Positions 1 through 10,355 are shown, counted from the stretch's first letter. The stretch: 64,000 nt of DNA from Paracoccus indicus (GCF_003056335.1 NZ_PYWA01000005.1:1-64000); one strand, 5' to 3'. Notes: generated by a model from the letters alone, not told the origin. A program made the numbers and translations.

Positions 1-158
1 CACGGCGATCCTGTCCGTGCAATCCAGCAAATTCCATCAAGAACAACGCGATGGTTGATTGGTTTGCGTCCATTCGGGGCGCGGATGGCCAAGATAAAAC
101 GCTCGTGAAACGCCTACTCTTCGTCCGACATCAGGTCTCGTGCCAAGCTGGTCTCCAT
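1..158 (-). pseudogene. IS5-family transposase N-terminus, interrupted by an in-frame stop, partial
   Basis: Read on the minus strand from the ATG at 158, the frame gives METSLARDLMSDEE, a TAG at 114-116, then AFHERFILAIRAPNGRKP and a segment ending in WIARTGSPW at the window edge. This is the characteristic DUF4096 N-terminal segment of IS5/IS427 transposases. That family normally has a Trp where the TAG sits, so a single TGG-to-TAG change explains the stop. The fragment is therefore probably a dead copy, although the remainder of the gene is not visible. Family recognition comes from memory of the motif order, not from a search. Confidence 0.7.
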
Positions 159-219
159 CGCAGATACCAGCTTGAATCATGATCAGCGCGCCCTGTGAAT
201 CCCTTTCGTCAACATGACC
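1..219 (-). mobile_element. IS5-family (IS427-like) insertion sequence end, truncated by window edge
   Basis: The minus strand from about 219 down to 1 looks like the beginning of an IS5-family element. A non-coding end of about 60 bases leads into a transposase N-terminus. The probable outer end is at 211-219, next to a CTAG/TA that would suit the TA-type target of this group. The end was placed by eye, so the boundary is uncertain by some bases. The rest of the element lies outside the window. Confidence 0.55.
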
Positions 220-474
220 TAGGCAATCAAAGCCGCCCTATTCTAGAAATCCCCTTGAGTGATCTGTGACGATTTCTTTCAATTGAAATCACAAGTATGA
301 TTTCGACATTCGCCGCGATGTTCTTGCGTCGGTTCTATTTTACATGGAGGTGAGGAGACCCACGCAATTCAACACATAACTTTCGAAGGATGCCAGCAAA
401 CTTGTACAAAGGTCGACCGAAGCCTATTGTTATACAATCCTTGGCCTCGGTCATTCAGAACAATCCTCCCGGTA
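220..474. other. Intergenic region between the IS remnant and ndh
   Basis: No convincing gene is visible. The stretch is AT-richer than its surroundings. Next to the ndh stop it carries a nested inverted repeat: outer arms at 417-424 and 443-450 with one mismatch, and a perfect inner 5-3-5 repeat at 426-438. The hairpin could mark the 3' end of the ndh transcript, but no T-tract follows it on the minus strand. Confidence 0.4.
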
Positions 475-1776
475 TCAAACCTCCGGAAGTTCCGGCTTCA
501 TGTTGTCGCGGATAATCCGTTGGCGACCAGCCTCCTGCGGGCGCGTGACAAGACGGGCGCCTTGGCGGCGGGTCAGCCAGGACCAGCACCAGTTTAAATA
601 GACCGACAGCCGATTGCGGAAGCTGACCAGCAGGCCCAAGTGCACGATGGACCAGATCAGCCAGGCCACAAAGCCCTTCAGCTTGACCGTCCCAAAATCG
701 GCGACCGCCTTCGACCGTCCGATCACGGCCATGGAGCCCCAGTTGCGATAGCGAAACGACTTCCCCTCGGGTCGGCCTTCGATGCGGTTGCGGATCAGCT
801 TGGCCACATAGCGGCCCTGTTGTTTTGCCACGGGCGCAAGCCCTGGCAGCAGCGATCCGTCCGGCTGGCGGAAGGAAGCGACATCACCGATGGCGAAGAC
901 GTCCTGCAGGCCGGGCACCGCGCAATCCGGGCCGACGACGATGGCACCGTTGCGTGCCATCCCTGCCCCAATCCATTCACCCGATTTGCGCGCCTCGGTC
1001 CCCGCGCACCAGATCACGCAGGCACAGTCGATCCATTCATCGCCTGCCTGCAACCCCTCGGTCGTGATGTCGCGCACCGGGGTCTCAAGAACGACCTCTA
1101 CGCCATGACGCTCCAATGCCTTCAGCGCGTATGCGGACTGTCTGGGGGTGAAGGTTCCAAGGATCTTGGGACCCGCCTCGATGAGCTTGATGCGGATCTC
1201 ATCGGCGCGTATGTGGCGGAACTGGCCCGCTGACGACCGGGTCAGTTCGGCGATCGATCCTGCCATCTCGACGCCCGTCGGACCACCGCCGACGACGGCG
1301 AAGGTCAGAAGACGGCGACGCTCTGCCTCGTCCATGCAGTGTTCGGCGGCTTCCAGGCTGCTCAGCAACTTCTCGCGGACGCGCAATGCATCGTCCAACG
1401 TCTTGAGAACGGGCGCGACATCCGCCCATTCGTCATGCCCAAAGAAGCTGTAGTCGGCCCCTGCTGCCAGGATCAGGAAATCATAGTCGATCCCCTGCCC
1501 CGTATCGGTTCTGACCTTCCGTGCCGCGGTATCGACGCCTGTCACCTCGGCCATCAGGACGGTGACGTTCTCTGCCTTCAGCACGGACCGCGTGGTTTCG
1601 GCAATATCGGCCGGCGACAGGGCCGCGGTTGCAACCTGATAAAGCAGCGGCTGGAACAGGTGGTGATTGGTCTTGTCGATCAGGGTCACATCGTGCCCCG
1701 AGTTCTCCAGACCCTTGGCCGCTTCCAATCCGCCGAACCCCGCACCCACGATCACGATTTTCTTGCGCTGACTCAT
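475..1776 (-). CDS. ndh: NAD(P)/FAD-dependent oxidoreductase, type II NADH dehydrogenase
   Basis: Single-subunit, non-proton-pumping NADH:quinone oxidoreductase that would pass electrons from NADH to the quinone pool at the inner face of the membrane. The 433-residue product has an N-terminal FAD-binding Rossmann motif (GAGFGG, residues 11-16), a second dinucleotide motif for NADH (GGGPTG, about 163-168) and the late FAD motif AIGDVA near residue 297. A hydrophobic stretch around 370-390 fits the C-terminal membrane anchor of NDH-2. The ATG at 1776 follows a GAGGG ribosome-binding site. It is transcribed alone. A perfect 15-bp palindrome lies about 50 bases upstream. Family assignment is firm; the quinone substrate is inferred. 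Confidence 0.88.
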   Translation of the reverse strand: MSQRKKIVIVGAGFGGLEAAKGLENSGHDVTLIDKTNHHLFQPLLYQVATAALSPADIAETTRSVLKAENVTVLMAEVTGVDTAARKVRTDTGQGIDYDFLILAAGADYSFFGHDEWADVAPVLKTLDDALRVREKLLSSLEAAEHCMDEAERRRLLTFAVVGGGPTGVEMAGSIAELTRSSAGQFRHIRADEIRIKLIEAGPKILGTFTPRQSAYALKALERHGVEVVLETPVRDITTEGLQAGDEWIDCACVIWCAGTEARKSGEWIGAGMARNGAIVVGPDCAVPGLQDVFAIGDVASFRQPDGSLLPGLAPVAKQQGRYVAKLIRNRIEGRPEGKSFRYRNWGSMAVIGRSKAVADFGTVKLKGFVAWLIWSIVHLGLLVSFRNRLSVYLNWCWSWLTRRQGARLVTRPQEAGRQRIIRDNMKPELPEV

Positions 1777-1922
1777 TGGACCCTCGTTCTTTGCGGCTGT
1801 GACACTAAGAGTGCTGCGCTACGCCCAATGCAAGGCATTGTAAAAGAACACCATTGTGACTGCTCAAACAGAAAGCAGACTGGCCGGGTCCGGGAAATCG
1901 GTGATGAATTATCGGGAAGAAA

Positions 1923-1997
1923 TGGTAGCCCGTGACAGATTCGAACTGCCGACCGACCCGGTGTAAACGGGACGCTCTACCACTGAGCTAACGGGCC
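1923..1997 (-). tRNA. tRNA-Val (anticodon UAC)
   Basis: On the minus strand the sequence folds as a full cloverleaf. The 7-bp acceptor stem has one G-T pair, the D arm reads GCTC/GAGC, the anticodon loop is TTTACAC (anticodon TAC, reading GUA) and the T loop is TTCGAAT. The 3' CCA is encoded at 1923-1925. The outermost anticodon-stem pair is a T-T mismatch. Confidence 0.95.
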
Positions 1998-2017
1998 ATA
2001 CACATTGGCTTTTGCCA

Positions 2018-2602
2018 TCAACATTGCGAATGATCAATGCCAGAAAATTGCAGGATCCGGAATCGACGTCCGGTCAGATGCAGGACGATTCCCTGACGCA
2101 TAATCTCAGGGCCGATGGTGGCGAAATTTCGTCCGGTCCGGATGGCGAACAGCATCGCCAGGGTCACACCATGTGTCACGACGATCGTCGGGGCGCGATG
2201 TTCCTTCAGAAAGTCCCGGCATCGCTCCTGCAGGGCTGCCAAGCCTTCACCTCCGGGGCAATGGTCGTACCAAGACAGGTTTCCATCCCTGAAAAGTCGG
2301 GGATTTTCGGCCCGCAGCTTTGCCGCATCTTGTCCGGCAAAACTGCCGATGCCGATCTCGGATAAACGCGGGTCGCTGTGCCACGCCCGGCCCTCGAATA
2401 CGATCGCCGCCGTTTGTTCCGCCCTGCCCTGCGGACTGCTGACGCGTACAGCCTCGATGTCACGCGTCAGTTGCGCCTGACACCGTGCCTGAGAAACACC
2501 CGTGTCGGTCAGCGGCGAATCAAGCGCCCCCTGCAGACGCCCCGCGACATTCCAATGCGTTTGACCGTGACGCATCAGGTAAAGATCGGGCAACGTCACC
2601 AT
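2018..2602 (-). CDS. Histidine phosphatase (phosphoglycerate mutase-like) family protein
   Basis: The product, about 194 residues, begins MVTLPDLYLMRHGQTHWN, which contains the catalytic RHG motif of the histidine-phosphatase superfamily. The second catalytic histidine lies in the VVTHGVTLAM segment and the acid/base Glu in the central part. Substrate specificity cannot be read from sequence; relatives act on sugar phosphates, nucleotides or small phosphoesters. The ATG at 2602 is preferred over an in-frame TTG at 2614. The gene sits alone between tRNA-Val and tRNA-Gly and is transcribed in the same direction as both. Family certain, role unknown. Confidence 0.82.
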   Translation of the reverse strand: MVTLPDLYLMRHGQTHWNVAGRLQGALDSPLTDTGVSQARCQAQLTRDIEAVRVSSPQGRAEQTAAIVFEGRAWHSDPRLSEIGIGSFAGQDAAKLRAENPRLFRDGNLSWYDHCPGGEGLAALQERCRDFLKEHRAPTIVVTHGVTLAMLFAIRTGRNFATIGPEIMRQGIVLHLTGRRFRILQFSGIDHSQC

Positions 2603-2634
2603 GACGGCGCGCAAATCATCATTAGTCGTGGGAT

Positions 2635-2708
2635 TGGAGCGGGTGAAGGGAATCGAACCCTCGTCGTAAGCTTGGGAAGCTTCTGCTCTACCATTGAGCT
2701 ACACCCGC
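2635..2708 (-). tRNA. tRNA-Gly (anticodon CCC)
   Basis: Minus-strand cloverleaf with the GCGGGTG/CACCCGC acceptor stem, D arm GCTCAATGGTAGAGC, anticodon loop TTCCCAA (anticodon CCC, reading GGG) and T loop TTCGATT. The CCA tail is encoded at 2635-2637 after a T discriminator base. Confidence 0.95.
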
Positions 2709-2753
2709 CTTGCCCTTCCGGTACCCCAAGCCGCCAGCCGCGTCAAGCACCGC

Positions 2754-3176
2754 TCAGCGAAGCCCCATTTCGGCCAGTACAGCGGCAATGGACGGGGGCA
2801 AGGCCTCCTCAGCCTGACGCCCTTTCGGCAGATCGGCGGGGGCATCCTCGGGCTTGAGGTAGCGCCAGCCTTGAAAGGCGCGACGCGGAATGGCGGCAAC
2901 GCGGATCAGGTCGCGGTCCAGCACCAGGCCGCAGCGGCGGATGCCATCCTGACCGATGACCTCATCCAGCGACAAGATGCGCTGGCGGGCCAGCATGACG
3001 CCCTTGAACACCCAGAAGATCGAGCCACCGTCCAGCAGCTCCGCCTCGCGCTTGGGCCACATGCGGGTCACATGCATCGCCGCGGCCTTGCCAAAGCGCT
3101 GCTGCTGCCATGCGGCCAGATCGTCGGGCCCTTCGGCGCCGACGCAAAGTTTCATCAGGTGAAGTTTCGCATCCAT
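2754..3176 (-). CDS. DUF1489 family protein
   Basis: A 140-residue cytosolic protein of unknown function. Its opening (KLHLMKLCVG, then DLAAWQ), the central MWPKREAELLDGGSIFWV segment and the C-terminal Pro-Arg-Arg-Ala-Phe-Gln-Gly-Trp-Arg-Tyr-Leu segment match the alphaproteobacterial DUF1489 family. Length is typical and no signal peptide or membrane segment is seen. An internal ATG at residue 8 is an alternative start. The gene follows trigger factor in the same direction but is separated from it by the tig terminator region, so co-transcription is doubtful. No function should be inferred. Confidence 0.8.
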   Translation of the reverse strand: MDAKLHLMKLCVGAEGPDDLAAWQQQRFGKAAAMHVTRMWPKREAELLDGGSIFWVFKGVMLARQRILSLDEVIGQDGIRRCGLVLDRDLIRVAAIPRRAFQGWRYLKPEDAPADLPKGRQAEEALPPSIAAVLAEMGLR

Positions 3177-3251
3177 GTGATGCAGTTAGTATCGCGCGCC
3201 GGCCAACTCAAGTAATGGGATGCAGGTGCGGCAAAGATGCTTGCGCCCATG

Positions 3252-3278
3252 AAAAAGGGCCGCATCGAAATGCGGCCC
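3252..3278 (-). terminator. Rho-independent terminator of tig
   Basis: Perfect 9-bp stem (3257-3265 with 3270-3278) around a CGAA/TTCG tetraloop. On the minus strand it is followed by five T residues (plus-strand A run 3252-3256). It lies 25 bases after the tig stop. Confidence 0.9.
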
Positions 3279-3302
3279 CATTCAGGTTTCAGATGTGACG
3301 GA

Positions 3303-4637
3303 TCACAGCTGGTCCAGTGCCTCGACGGCCTTTTCCAGCTCTTCCTTGGTCACGGTCTTGGTCGAGGTATCGGCCTTGTCCGCAATGTGGTCGACGACCT
3401 TGTCTTCGAAGATCGGCGCGCGCAGCTGCTGCTGCGCCTGCTGGTTCTGCTGGATGAACTCGAAGAAGGCGCGTTCCTGACCGGGATACTGACGGGCAGC
3501 CTGCATGACGGCCTGGGTCATTTCCTGGTCGTTCACGGTGATCTCGGCTTTCTGGCCGATTTCTGCCAGCAGCAGGCCAAGGCGAACGCGGCGTTCTGCC
3601 AGGGTCTTGTGCTCTTCCGTGGTCTCGATCTCACCGTGGTTGTGATCGTGAACCTCGGGGTGCTCTTCGTGCCACAGCTGGTGGGCGATCTGCGACGCTT
3701 CCGCTTCAACCAGCGAGGCGGGCAGGTCGAACTTGACCTTCTCGTCCAGCTGGTCCAGCAGGCCGCGCTTCATCACGGCGCGTGCGGCACCGGCGTATTC
3801 GGCTTCCAGACGCTCGGCGATCTGCTTCTTCAGACCATCCAGATCCTCGGCGCCGAATTTCTTGGCCAGCTCGTCGTTGATCTCGGCGTCGACGGGGGCC
3901 TTGACGGCCTTGACCTTGCATTCGAAGGTCGCGTCCTTGCCTGCCAGATGGGCGGCGCCGTATTCCTCGGGGAACTTGACTTCGACCTTCACGTCTTCGT
4001 CAACCTTCACGCCGACCAGCTGATCCTCGAAACCGGGGATGAAGCTGTTGGAACCCAGAACCAGCGGATAGTCCTCGGCCTCGCCGCCTTCGAATGCTTC
4101 GCCGTCGACGAAGCCCTTGAAGTCGATCGTCACCTGGTCGCCGCTCTTGGCCTTGCTGTTCTTCTTGCGGTCCTCGAACGCCTGCGAGGATTTCGCCAGG
4201 TTTTCCAGCGCCTCGGTCACGGCGGCTTCTTCGGCCGGAACGGTCAGCTTTTCCAGCTTCAGGGTCGACAGGTCGACCTCGGGGATCTCGGGCAGGTTTT
4301 CGTAGGTGACGTTGACGACGACGTCATCGCCCTCTTTCCACTGCTCGCCGTTCTCCATCTCGACCTTGGGCTGGACGGCCGGACGGTCGCCCGAGGTTTC
4401 CAGGTGATCGCGCAGCGCGCCGTCGATGGCTTCCTGCATCGCATCGCCAAGGACGCGGGGGCCGAACTGCTTCTTCAGCATGGCCATCGGGACCTTGCCC
4501 TTGCGGAAGCCCTTCATCTCGACTTCGGGCTGGGCTTCTTTCAGCTTCGCATCGACGGCGGCGGCCAGTTCGGCGGCGGGCAGCGTGAACTGGTACCCAC
4601 GCTTCAGGCCGTCGTTCAGGGTTTCCTTGACGTTCAT
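3303..4637 (-). CDS. tig: Trigger factor, ribosome-associated chaperone and peptidyl-prolyl isomerase
   Basis: Binds near the ribosomal exit tunnel and assists folding of nascent chains. The 444-residue protein has the N-terminal ribosome-docking domain with the signature [12 protein letters not shown] (about residues 45-56). An FKBP-like PPIase domain follows (about 155-245, with [17 protein letters not shown]), then the helical C-terminal arm rich in Glu, Gln and Lys. The start [14 protein letters not shown] at 4637 matches family N-termini, so upstream in-frame Met codons to 4664 are probably not used. Often clpP-clpX follow tig in bacteria; they do not here. A strong terminator follows. 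Confidence 0.95.
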   Translation of the reverse strand: MNVKETLNDGLKRGYQFTLPAAELAAAVDAKLKEAQPEVEMKGFRKGKVPMAMLKKQFGPRVLGDAMQEAIDGALRDHLETSGDRPAVQPKVEMENGEQWKEGDDVVVNVTYENLPEIPEVDLSTLKLEKLTVPAEEAAVTEALENLAKSSQAFEDRKKNSKAKSGDQVTIDFKGFVDGEAFEGGEAEDYPLVLGSNSFIPGFEDQLVGVKVDEDVKVEVKFPEEYGAAHLAGKDATFECKVKAVKAPVDAEINDELAKKFGAEDLDGLKKQIAERLEAEYAGAARAVMKRGLLDQLDEKVKFDLPASLVEAEASQIAHQLWHEEHPEVHDHNHGEIETTEEHKTLAERRVRLGLLLAEIGQKAEITVNDQEMTQAVMQAARQYPGQERAFFEFIQQNQQAQQQLRAPIFEDKVVDHIADKADTSTKTVTKEELEKAVEALDQL

Positions 4638-4804
4638 CATCGTCCTCATAGCAAGAAGGGCCACCGATAAGGCGGCGGCCGGAAAATTTGGCCTGTTCTA
4701 ATCTTCGCGCCCTTCGCCTGCAAGCAGATAGCGGGGGCGCTGGAACATGCCCCCCTTGCCGGTCTATGTTGCGCCCCGAAACGGCCGCCACAGGAGCGAT
4801 GCAG

Positions 4805-5872
4805 ATGACCCAAGACACCCCCGCCACGCCCGAACCGCGCCTGACCTCGCTTGCCCATGGCGGCGGTTGCGGCTGCAAGATCGCGCCCGGCGTCCTGTCG
4901 GGCCTGCTGCGGGGCAGCGCCGCCCTGCCCGTCCCGCCCGAGCTGCTGGTCGGGATCGAGACTTCGGACGATGCCGCGGTCTATCGGCTAAACGAACACC
5001 AGGCGCTGGTCGCCACGACCGACTTCTTCATGCCGGTCGTCGACGATCCCTTCCACTTCGGCCAGATCGCCGCGACGAACGCGATCAGCGACGTCTATGC
5101 CATGGGCGCGACGCCGATTCTGGCGCTGGCCGTGGTCGGCATGCCGATCAACGCCATCTCGCATGACACGATCGCCAAGGTACTGGATGGCGGGGCCGAC
5201 ATCTGCCGACAGGCCGGCATCCCCATCGCGGGCGGCCATACCATCGATTCGGTCGAACCGATCTATGGCCTTGTCGCATTGGGCCTGATCGATCCGGCCA
5301 AGCTGAAGAAGAACGCCGATGCGCAGACCGGCGATCTGCTGGTCATGGGCAAGCCTCTGGGTGTCGGCGTCATGTCCGCGGCCCTGAAGAAGGGCCAGCT
5401 GGACGATGCCGGTTACGCGCGCATGGTCGAGGTCACGACCAGGCTGAATCGCCCCGGACCCGACCTGGCCTCGGTCGAGGGCGTCCATGCCATGACCGAC
5501 GTGACGGGCTTCGGCCTTGGCGGGCACGCGCTGGAAATGGCACGCGGATCGGGCTGCGACCTGCATATCGACTGGAACGCGGTGCCAAAGCTTCAGGGCA
5601 TCCAGGCGATGATCGAGGCCGGGCATGTCACCGGCGCCTCGGGTCGCAACTGGGATAGCTATGGCCAGAGGATCACGCTTCCCGCAGGCTTCGGCGATGA
5701 TGCGCGGGCGCTGCTGACCGACCCGCAGACCAGCGGCGGCCTGCTGGTCGCCTGCAGCCCCGATGCGCTGGAGCGGGTGATGGCCTGCTTTGCCGATCAC
5801 GGCTTTGGCGATGCCAACGTCATCGGCAAGGTCGGGGATGCCAGCGATGCGCCGCGCGTGATTGTCGGCTAG
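4805..5872 (+). CDS. selD: Selenide, water dikinase (selenophosphate synthetase)
   Basis: Makes selenophosphate from selenide and ATP, the selenium donor for selenocysteine and 2-selenouridine tRNA. About 355 residues with the N-terminal glycine-rich loop GGGCGCKIAPG carrying catalytic Cys and Lys; the redox position is Cys, not Sec. The AIRS-type ATP-binding fold follows (DDAAVYRL, TTDFFMPVVDDPFHFGQIAA) and the C-terminal motif LTDPQTSGGLLVAC. An AGGAG at 4792-4796 lies 8 bases before ATG 4805; an ATG two codons upstream is possible. No selA, selB or selU is within the window. Its stop overlaps that of the convergent PAP2 gene. Confidence 0.95.
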   Translation: MTQDTPATPEPRLTSLAHGGGCGCKIAPGVLSGLLRGSAALPVPPELLVGIETSDDAAVYRLNEHQALVATTDFFMPVVDDPFHFGQIAATNAISDVYAMGATPILALAVVGMPINAISHDTIAKVLDGGADICRQAGIPIAGGHTIDSVEPIYGLVALGLIDPAKLKKNADAQTGDLLVMGKPLGVGVMSAALKKGQLDDAGYARMVEVTTRLNRPGPDLASVEGVHAMTDVTGFGLGGHALEMARGSGCDLHIDWNAVPKLQGIQAMIEAGHVTGASGRNWDSYGQRITLPAGFGDDARALLTDPQTSGGLLVACSPDALERVMACFADHGFGDANVIGKVGDASDAPRVIVG

Positions 5873-6366
5873 AACCGCAAGCCGAAGTCGAAGGAGGCTT
5901 CCTCGCCCCCGAAACCGAAGCTGGCCGCGCCGAAGCTGATCCCGATCAGCGACCCGGCCAGCACCTGCGCGGGCGTATGTTCGCCCGCGTGGACCCGGCT
6001 GGCCGCCGTCAGCCCCGCCGCGCCATAGGCGGCCGCGCCCAATGCAGAGTCGTCGAAGCATTTGCCGGCCAGATCACCCGCGCCGAAACCCGCCGCCGCC
6101 GAATGCCCCGAGGGGAACCCACGACCCGCCCCCGAGGGTCGCATCCCGATATCGGTTCCGTCGAAGACTGCTTTCAGCCCCAGAACGAACACCGCCTGCG
6201 CTGCGCCCCGGATGGCAAAATCCTCGAACCGGCCCTGATCGACGGCACAGACCGCCGCCGCTAGCGGCAGCCCGTATTTCATCGTCGTCCCGAAATCCTC
6301 GAAGGGATCGGCGGTGGCAGGGGTCGCCAGCAGCGCCGCCGCGACCAAGGCCGCTGGCCGAAGCAT
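5869..6366 (-). CDS. PAP2-family phosphatase, exported or membrane-associated
   Basis: The 165-residue protein starts with a signal peptide (MLRPAALVAAALLATPATA). It carries the three PAP2 acid-phosphatase signatures: K-x6-RP-like KAVFDGTDIGMRP, PSGHS in GRGFPSGHSAAAG, and the SR-x5-H block SRVHAGEHTPAQV. The family's final Asp is replaced. Relatives dephosphorylate lipid phosphates or other phosphomonoesters in the periplasm. Its ATG overlaps the stop of the cytochrome gene as TGATG, so the two are translationally coupled. Its stop shares a CTAG palindrome with selD. Substrate unknown. Confidence 0.8.
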   Translation of the reverse strand: MLRPAALVAAALLATPATADPFEDFGTTMKYGLPLAAAVCAVDQGRFEDFAIRGAAQAVFVLGLKAVFDGTDIGMRPSGAGRGFPSGHSAAAGFGAGDLAGKCFDDSALGAAAYGAAGLTAASRVHAGEHTPAQVLAGSLIGISFGAASFGFGGEEASFDFGLRF

Positions 6367-6773
6367 CAGCGCTGAAGGCCCTGCAGGTAATCGGCCAGCG
6401 CCACCACCCGCGCGGGCGTCGCCACGGCCTGACCCGAGCCGTCGTCGAACATGACCGTGGGTCCATCGCGCAATTCGTCGAAGATCGGCATATGCGCCTC
6501 GCTGCGACCCATGGTGTTGCCGATCAGCTGACCCATGACGCGGGCCTTGGGAAAGATGCCCTCGTTCTGGCTGGCCAACAGGGTCAGGTCGGGCGGCGGC
6601 GGCGTCATGCCCACGGCTGCCGGACCGTTGCCGCGCCCGGCGGGGCCGTGACAGGCCGCGCAGTTTTCTGCGTAATCCTTGGCCGCGCCCGTCATGCGCT
6701 GTTCCGGCGCACAGGCCGCAACCAGGGTCGCCGCCCCGATGCCACCTGCCAAAACCATAAGTATTCCGCGCAT
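6366..6773 (-). CDS. c-type cytochrome lipoprotein
   Basis: About 135 residues. The start MRGILMVLAGGIGAATLVAAC gives a lipoprotein signal peptide with the acylated Cys in LVAAC. A single haem-binding motif CAACH follows shortly after, inside ENCAACHGPAGRGNG, typical of class I cytochromes c. An axial Met is probably in the AHMPIF segment. The product would be an outer-leaflet or periplasmic anchored electron carrier of unknown partner. The ATG at 6773 is preferred over the upstream in-frame start at 6833 because it alone gives a signal peptide. It is coupled to the PAP2 gene downstream, an unexpected pairing. Confidence 0.82.
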   Translation of the reverse strand: MRGILMVLAGGIGAATLVAACAPEQRMTGAAKDYAENCAACHGPAGRGNGPAAVGMTPPPPDLTLLASQNEGIFPKARVMGQLIGNTMGRSEAHMPIFDELRDGPTVMFDDGSGQAVATPARVVALADYLQGLQR

Positions 6774-6839
6774 TCTGCCCCCCGTTGCATCATCTTGCGG
6801 GACAAGGATGCAACGCCGCGCATGACCGTGCAATGGCGT

Positions 6840-7505
6840 TCAGCTGCGCGCCAGCCGAACGACCCGGTCCATGCGGTCGGCCAGCGCGTGGTTATGCGTT
6901 GCGATCAGCGCCGAAAGCCCCGTTTCGCGCACCAGCGACATCAGCACCTCGAACACCCGATCCGAGGTTTCGGGGTCCAGATTGCCCGTCGGCTCATCCG
7001 CCAGCAGCAGCGACGGGCCATTCGCCAGCGCCCGACAGAAGGCCACCCGCTGCTGTTCGCCCCCCGACATCTGCGCCGGACGGTGCGAGGCGCGATGCGA
7101 CAGCCCCACATGGCCCAGCAGCATCTCGGCCCGCGAAGCCGCATCACGCGCCGAAACGCCATTCGCCAGCTGCGGCAGGATGATGTTTTCCGCCGCGCTG
7201 AATTCCGGCAACAGGTGGTGGAACTGATAGATGAAGCCCAATTCCTGCCGCCGGGCCTCGGTCCGGTCGCGATCCGGCAGTCCGGTCATGTCGCGACCGT
7301 TCAGCAGGACCTGCCCCGTGTCGGGCGTGTCCAGCAGCCCCGCAATATGCAGCAGCGTCGATTTGCCCGCACCGGATGGCGCGACCAGCGCCACGACCTC
7401 GCCCCGCGCGACGGTCAGGTCCAGCGCGTCCAGGACGGGCACCGGCGCGGGCCCCGCCTTGTCATAGGTCTTGCCCACGGCCTTCAGGTTCAACACGTCA
7501 TTCAT
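6840..7505 (-). CDS. lolD: Lipoprotein-releasing ABC transporter, ATP-binding subunit LolD
   Basis: ATPase driving release of outer-membrane lipoproteins from the inner membrane to LolA. The 221-residue protein has Walker [13 protein letters not shown] motif ([18 protein letters not shown], near residue 43), the MacB/LolD-type insertion [19 protein letters not shown] signature [15 protein letters not shown], Walker [13 protein letters not shown] and the H-loop IATHNH. The start overlaps the stop of the permease gene by 8 bases, so the two form one operon. Confidence 0.93.
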   Translation of the reverse strand: MNDVLNLKAVGKTYDKAGPAPVPVLDALDLTVARGEVVALVAPSGAGKSTLLHIAGLLDTPDTGQVLLNGRDMTGLPDRDRTEARRQELGFIYQFHHLLPEFSAAENIILPQLANGVSARDAASRAEMLLGHVGLSHRASHRPAQMSGGEQQRVAFCRALANGPSLLLADEPTGNLDPETSDRVFEVLMSLVRETGLSALIATHNHALADRMDRVVRLARS

Positions 7506-8799
7506 AGCGCAGCGCCTCGACCGGGTTCATGCGCGCGGCACGACGCGCGGGGAAGATGGTAACGATAAAGGACAGCGTCAGCGACAATCCGGCCGCGCGC
7601 AGGATGTCCCAGGCCCGAAGCTCCGCCGGCAGACGATAGATGCCGCGCACCTCGGGCTGCCATGCGCCGCCATTGGTCAGCGCATTCAGCGCCGCCATGA
7701 TGTTGTCGACGTTCAGCGCCAGCAGGACGCCCAAGGCGACGCCCGCGATGGTCCCGATGATGCCCGTGAAGGCCCCGCAGAGGAAGAACACCCGCAGCAC
7801 CGACCCTTCTGTCAGCCCCATCGTGCGCAGGATGCCGATGTCGCGGCCCTTGTTCTTGACCAGCATGATCAACCCGCTGGTGATGTTCATCGAGGCGATC
7901 AGAACCAGCACCGACAGGATGACGAACATGACGCCGTCTTCCATGTCCAGCGCCGAGAGGAACGACCCCGAGGCGTCCCGCCAGCTCCAGACCTGCGCAC
8001 CCTCGCCCATGGCACGCATCAGCGGCAGCGCCCATTGATCGACGTTTTCGGGGTCGTCGACAAAGACCTCGATCTCGTCGGCGACGCCCTCGCGGTTGAA
8101 ATAGCTCTGCGCCTCGGCGATGGGCATATAGATGCGCGTCCGGTCGATGTCATAGCGCCCGGCGCTGAAGATGAAGGTCACCTCATAGGCGTTGACACGC
8201 GGCGTGGTGCCGAATGCGGTCCGCGCTCCCTCGGGGGCGATCAGGCGGACCTTGTCGCCCAAGCCCACGTTCAACTCGCGCGCGATGCCCTGCCCGATGG
8301 CGATGCCCTTGTCGAAATCGGCCAGATCACCCTGCGAGGTCTCGGGATCGACGATCCGCGGCATCGCCTTCAGATCGTCCGCGGAAATACCGAACACCTC
8401 GGCCACATTGTTGCTGTCGTTGGCCGAGGCCATGACCTGCCCCTTGACGACCGCCGCCGCCCGCGTAACGCCGGGGATTTGGGCCAGCCTTGCGGCGGCA
8501 TCCTGGTAATCCTCGATCTTGCCGGGCACGACATAGACGTCGTCGGTATATTCGTTCGTGACCTGACGGGGCGCCATATAGACGGTGGTATGGGCATTCG
8601 CCCCAAGGATGGTATCCACGAATTCGGCCCGGAACCCGGCCCGCACGGCCAGCGTGGCGATCAGCGCCATCACTCCAAGCGCGATGCCGATCAGGCTGAT
8701 CCAGGTCATCACGCTGACCCCACCCTCGGCCCGGCGGGCGCGCAGGTACCGCCATGCGATCATGAATTCGAAACGGGAAAACGGTCTGGGGCTGGACAT
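7498..8799 (-). CDS. Lipoprotein-releasing ABC transporter permease (LolC/E, LolF type)
   Basis: Inner-membrane permease partner of LolD. From ATG 8799 it is 433 residues. It has one N-terminal TM ([20 protein letters not shown]), a large periplasmic MacB-like domain, then three C-terminal TM segments, including [17 protein letters not shown] and [18 protein letters not shown]. The ending [18 protein letters not shown] is the family signature. Only one permease gene is present; bacteria outside the gammaproteobacteria often use one LolF-like protein as a homodimer instead of LolC plus LolE. The longer frame up to 8919 lacks support because it extends over the radA control region. Confidence 0.92.
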   Translation of the reverse strand: MSSPRPFSRFEFMIAWRYLRARRAEGGVSVMTWISLIGIALGVMALIATLAVRAGFRAEFVDTILGANAHTTVYMAPRQVTNEYTDDVYVVPGKIEDYQDAAARLAQIPGVTRAAAVVKGQVMASANDSNNVAEVFGISADDLKAMPRIVDPETSQGDLADFDKGIAIGQGIARELNVGLGDKVRLIAPEGARTAFGTTPRVNAYEVTFIFSAGRYDIDRTRIYMPIAEAQSYFNREGVADEIEVFVDDPENVDQWALPLMRAMGEGAQVWSWRDASGSFLSALDMEDGVMFVILSVLVLIASMNITSGLIMLVKNKGRDIGILRTMGLTEGSVLRVFFLCGAFTGIIGTIAGVALGVLLALNVDNIMAALNALTNGGAWQPEVRGIYRLPAELRAWDILRAAGLSLTLSFIVTIFPARRAARMNPVEALRYE

Positions 8800-8936
8800 G
8801 TTCTGGGCCTGCTGGAAATCCGCGCAGACCCTGACCCCGCACCGTTCAAAGATCAAGCCGACAATGGCGTGAGGATTTCTCGGTTGCGCAAATACCCAAC
8901 TTGCGACGGGTGATCCCAAGTGTCACATATCGGCGC

Positions 8937-10313
<1,377 letters not shown>

Positions 10314-10355
10314 AGCACCTGTAATACATGAACAACCGGCGCAAGGGGCAGGTCA

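Noticed and set aside
3237..4670. 477-codon plus-strand frame opposite trigger factor
   Set aside because: Leu/Gly/Phe-rich complement of trigger factor codons; trigger factor itself is unambiguous.
4862..4900. Selenocysteine codon in selD
   Set aside because: The catalytic position is an ordinary Cys codon and no in-frame TGA occurs.
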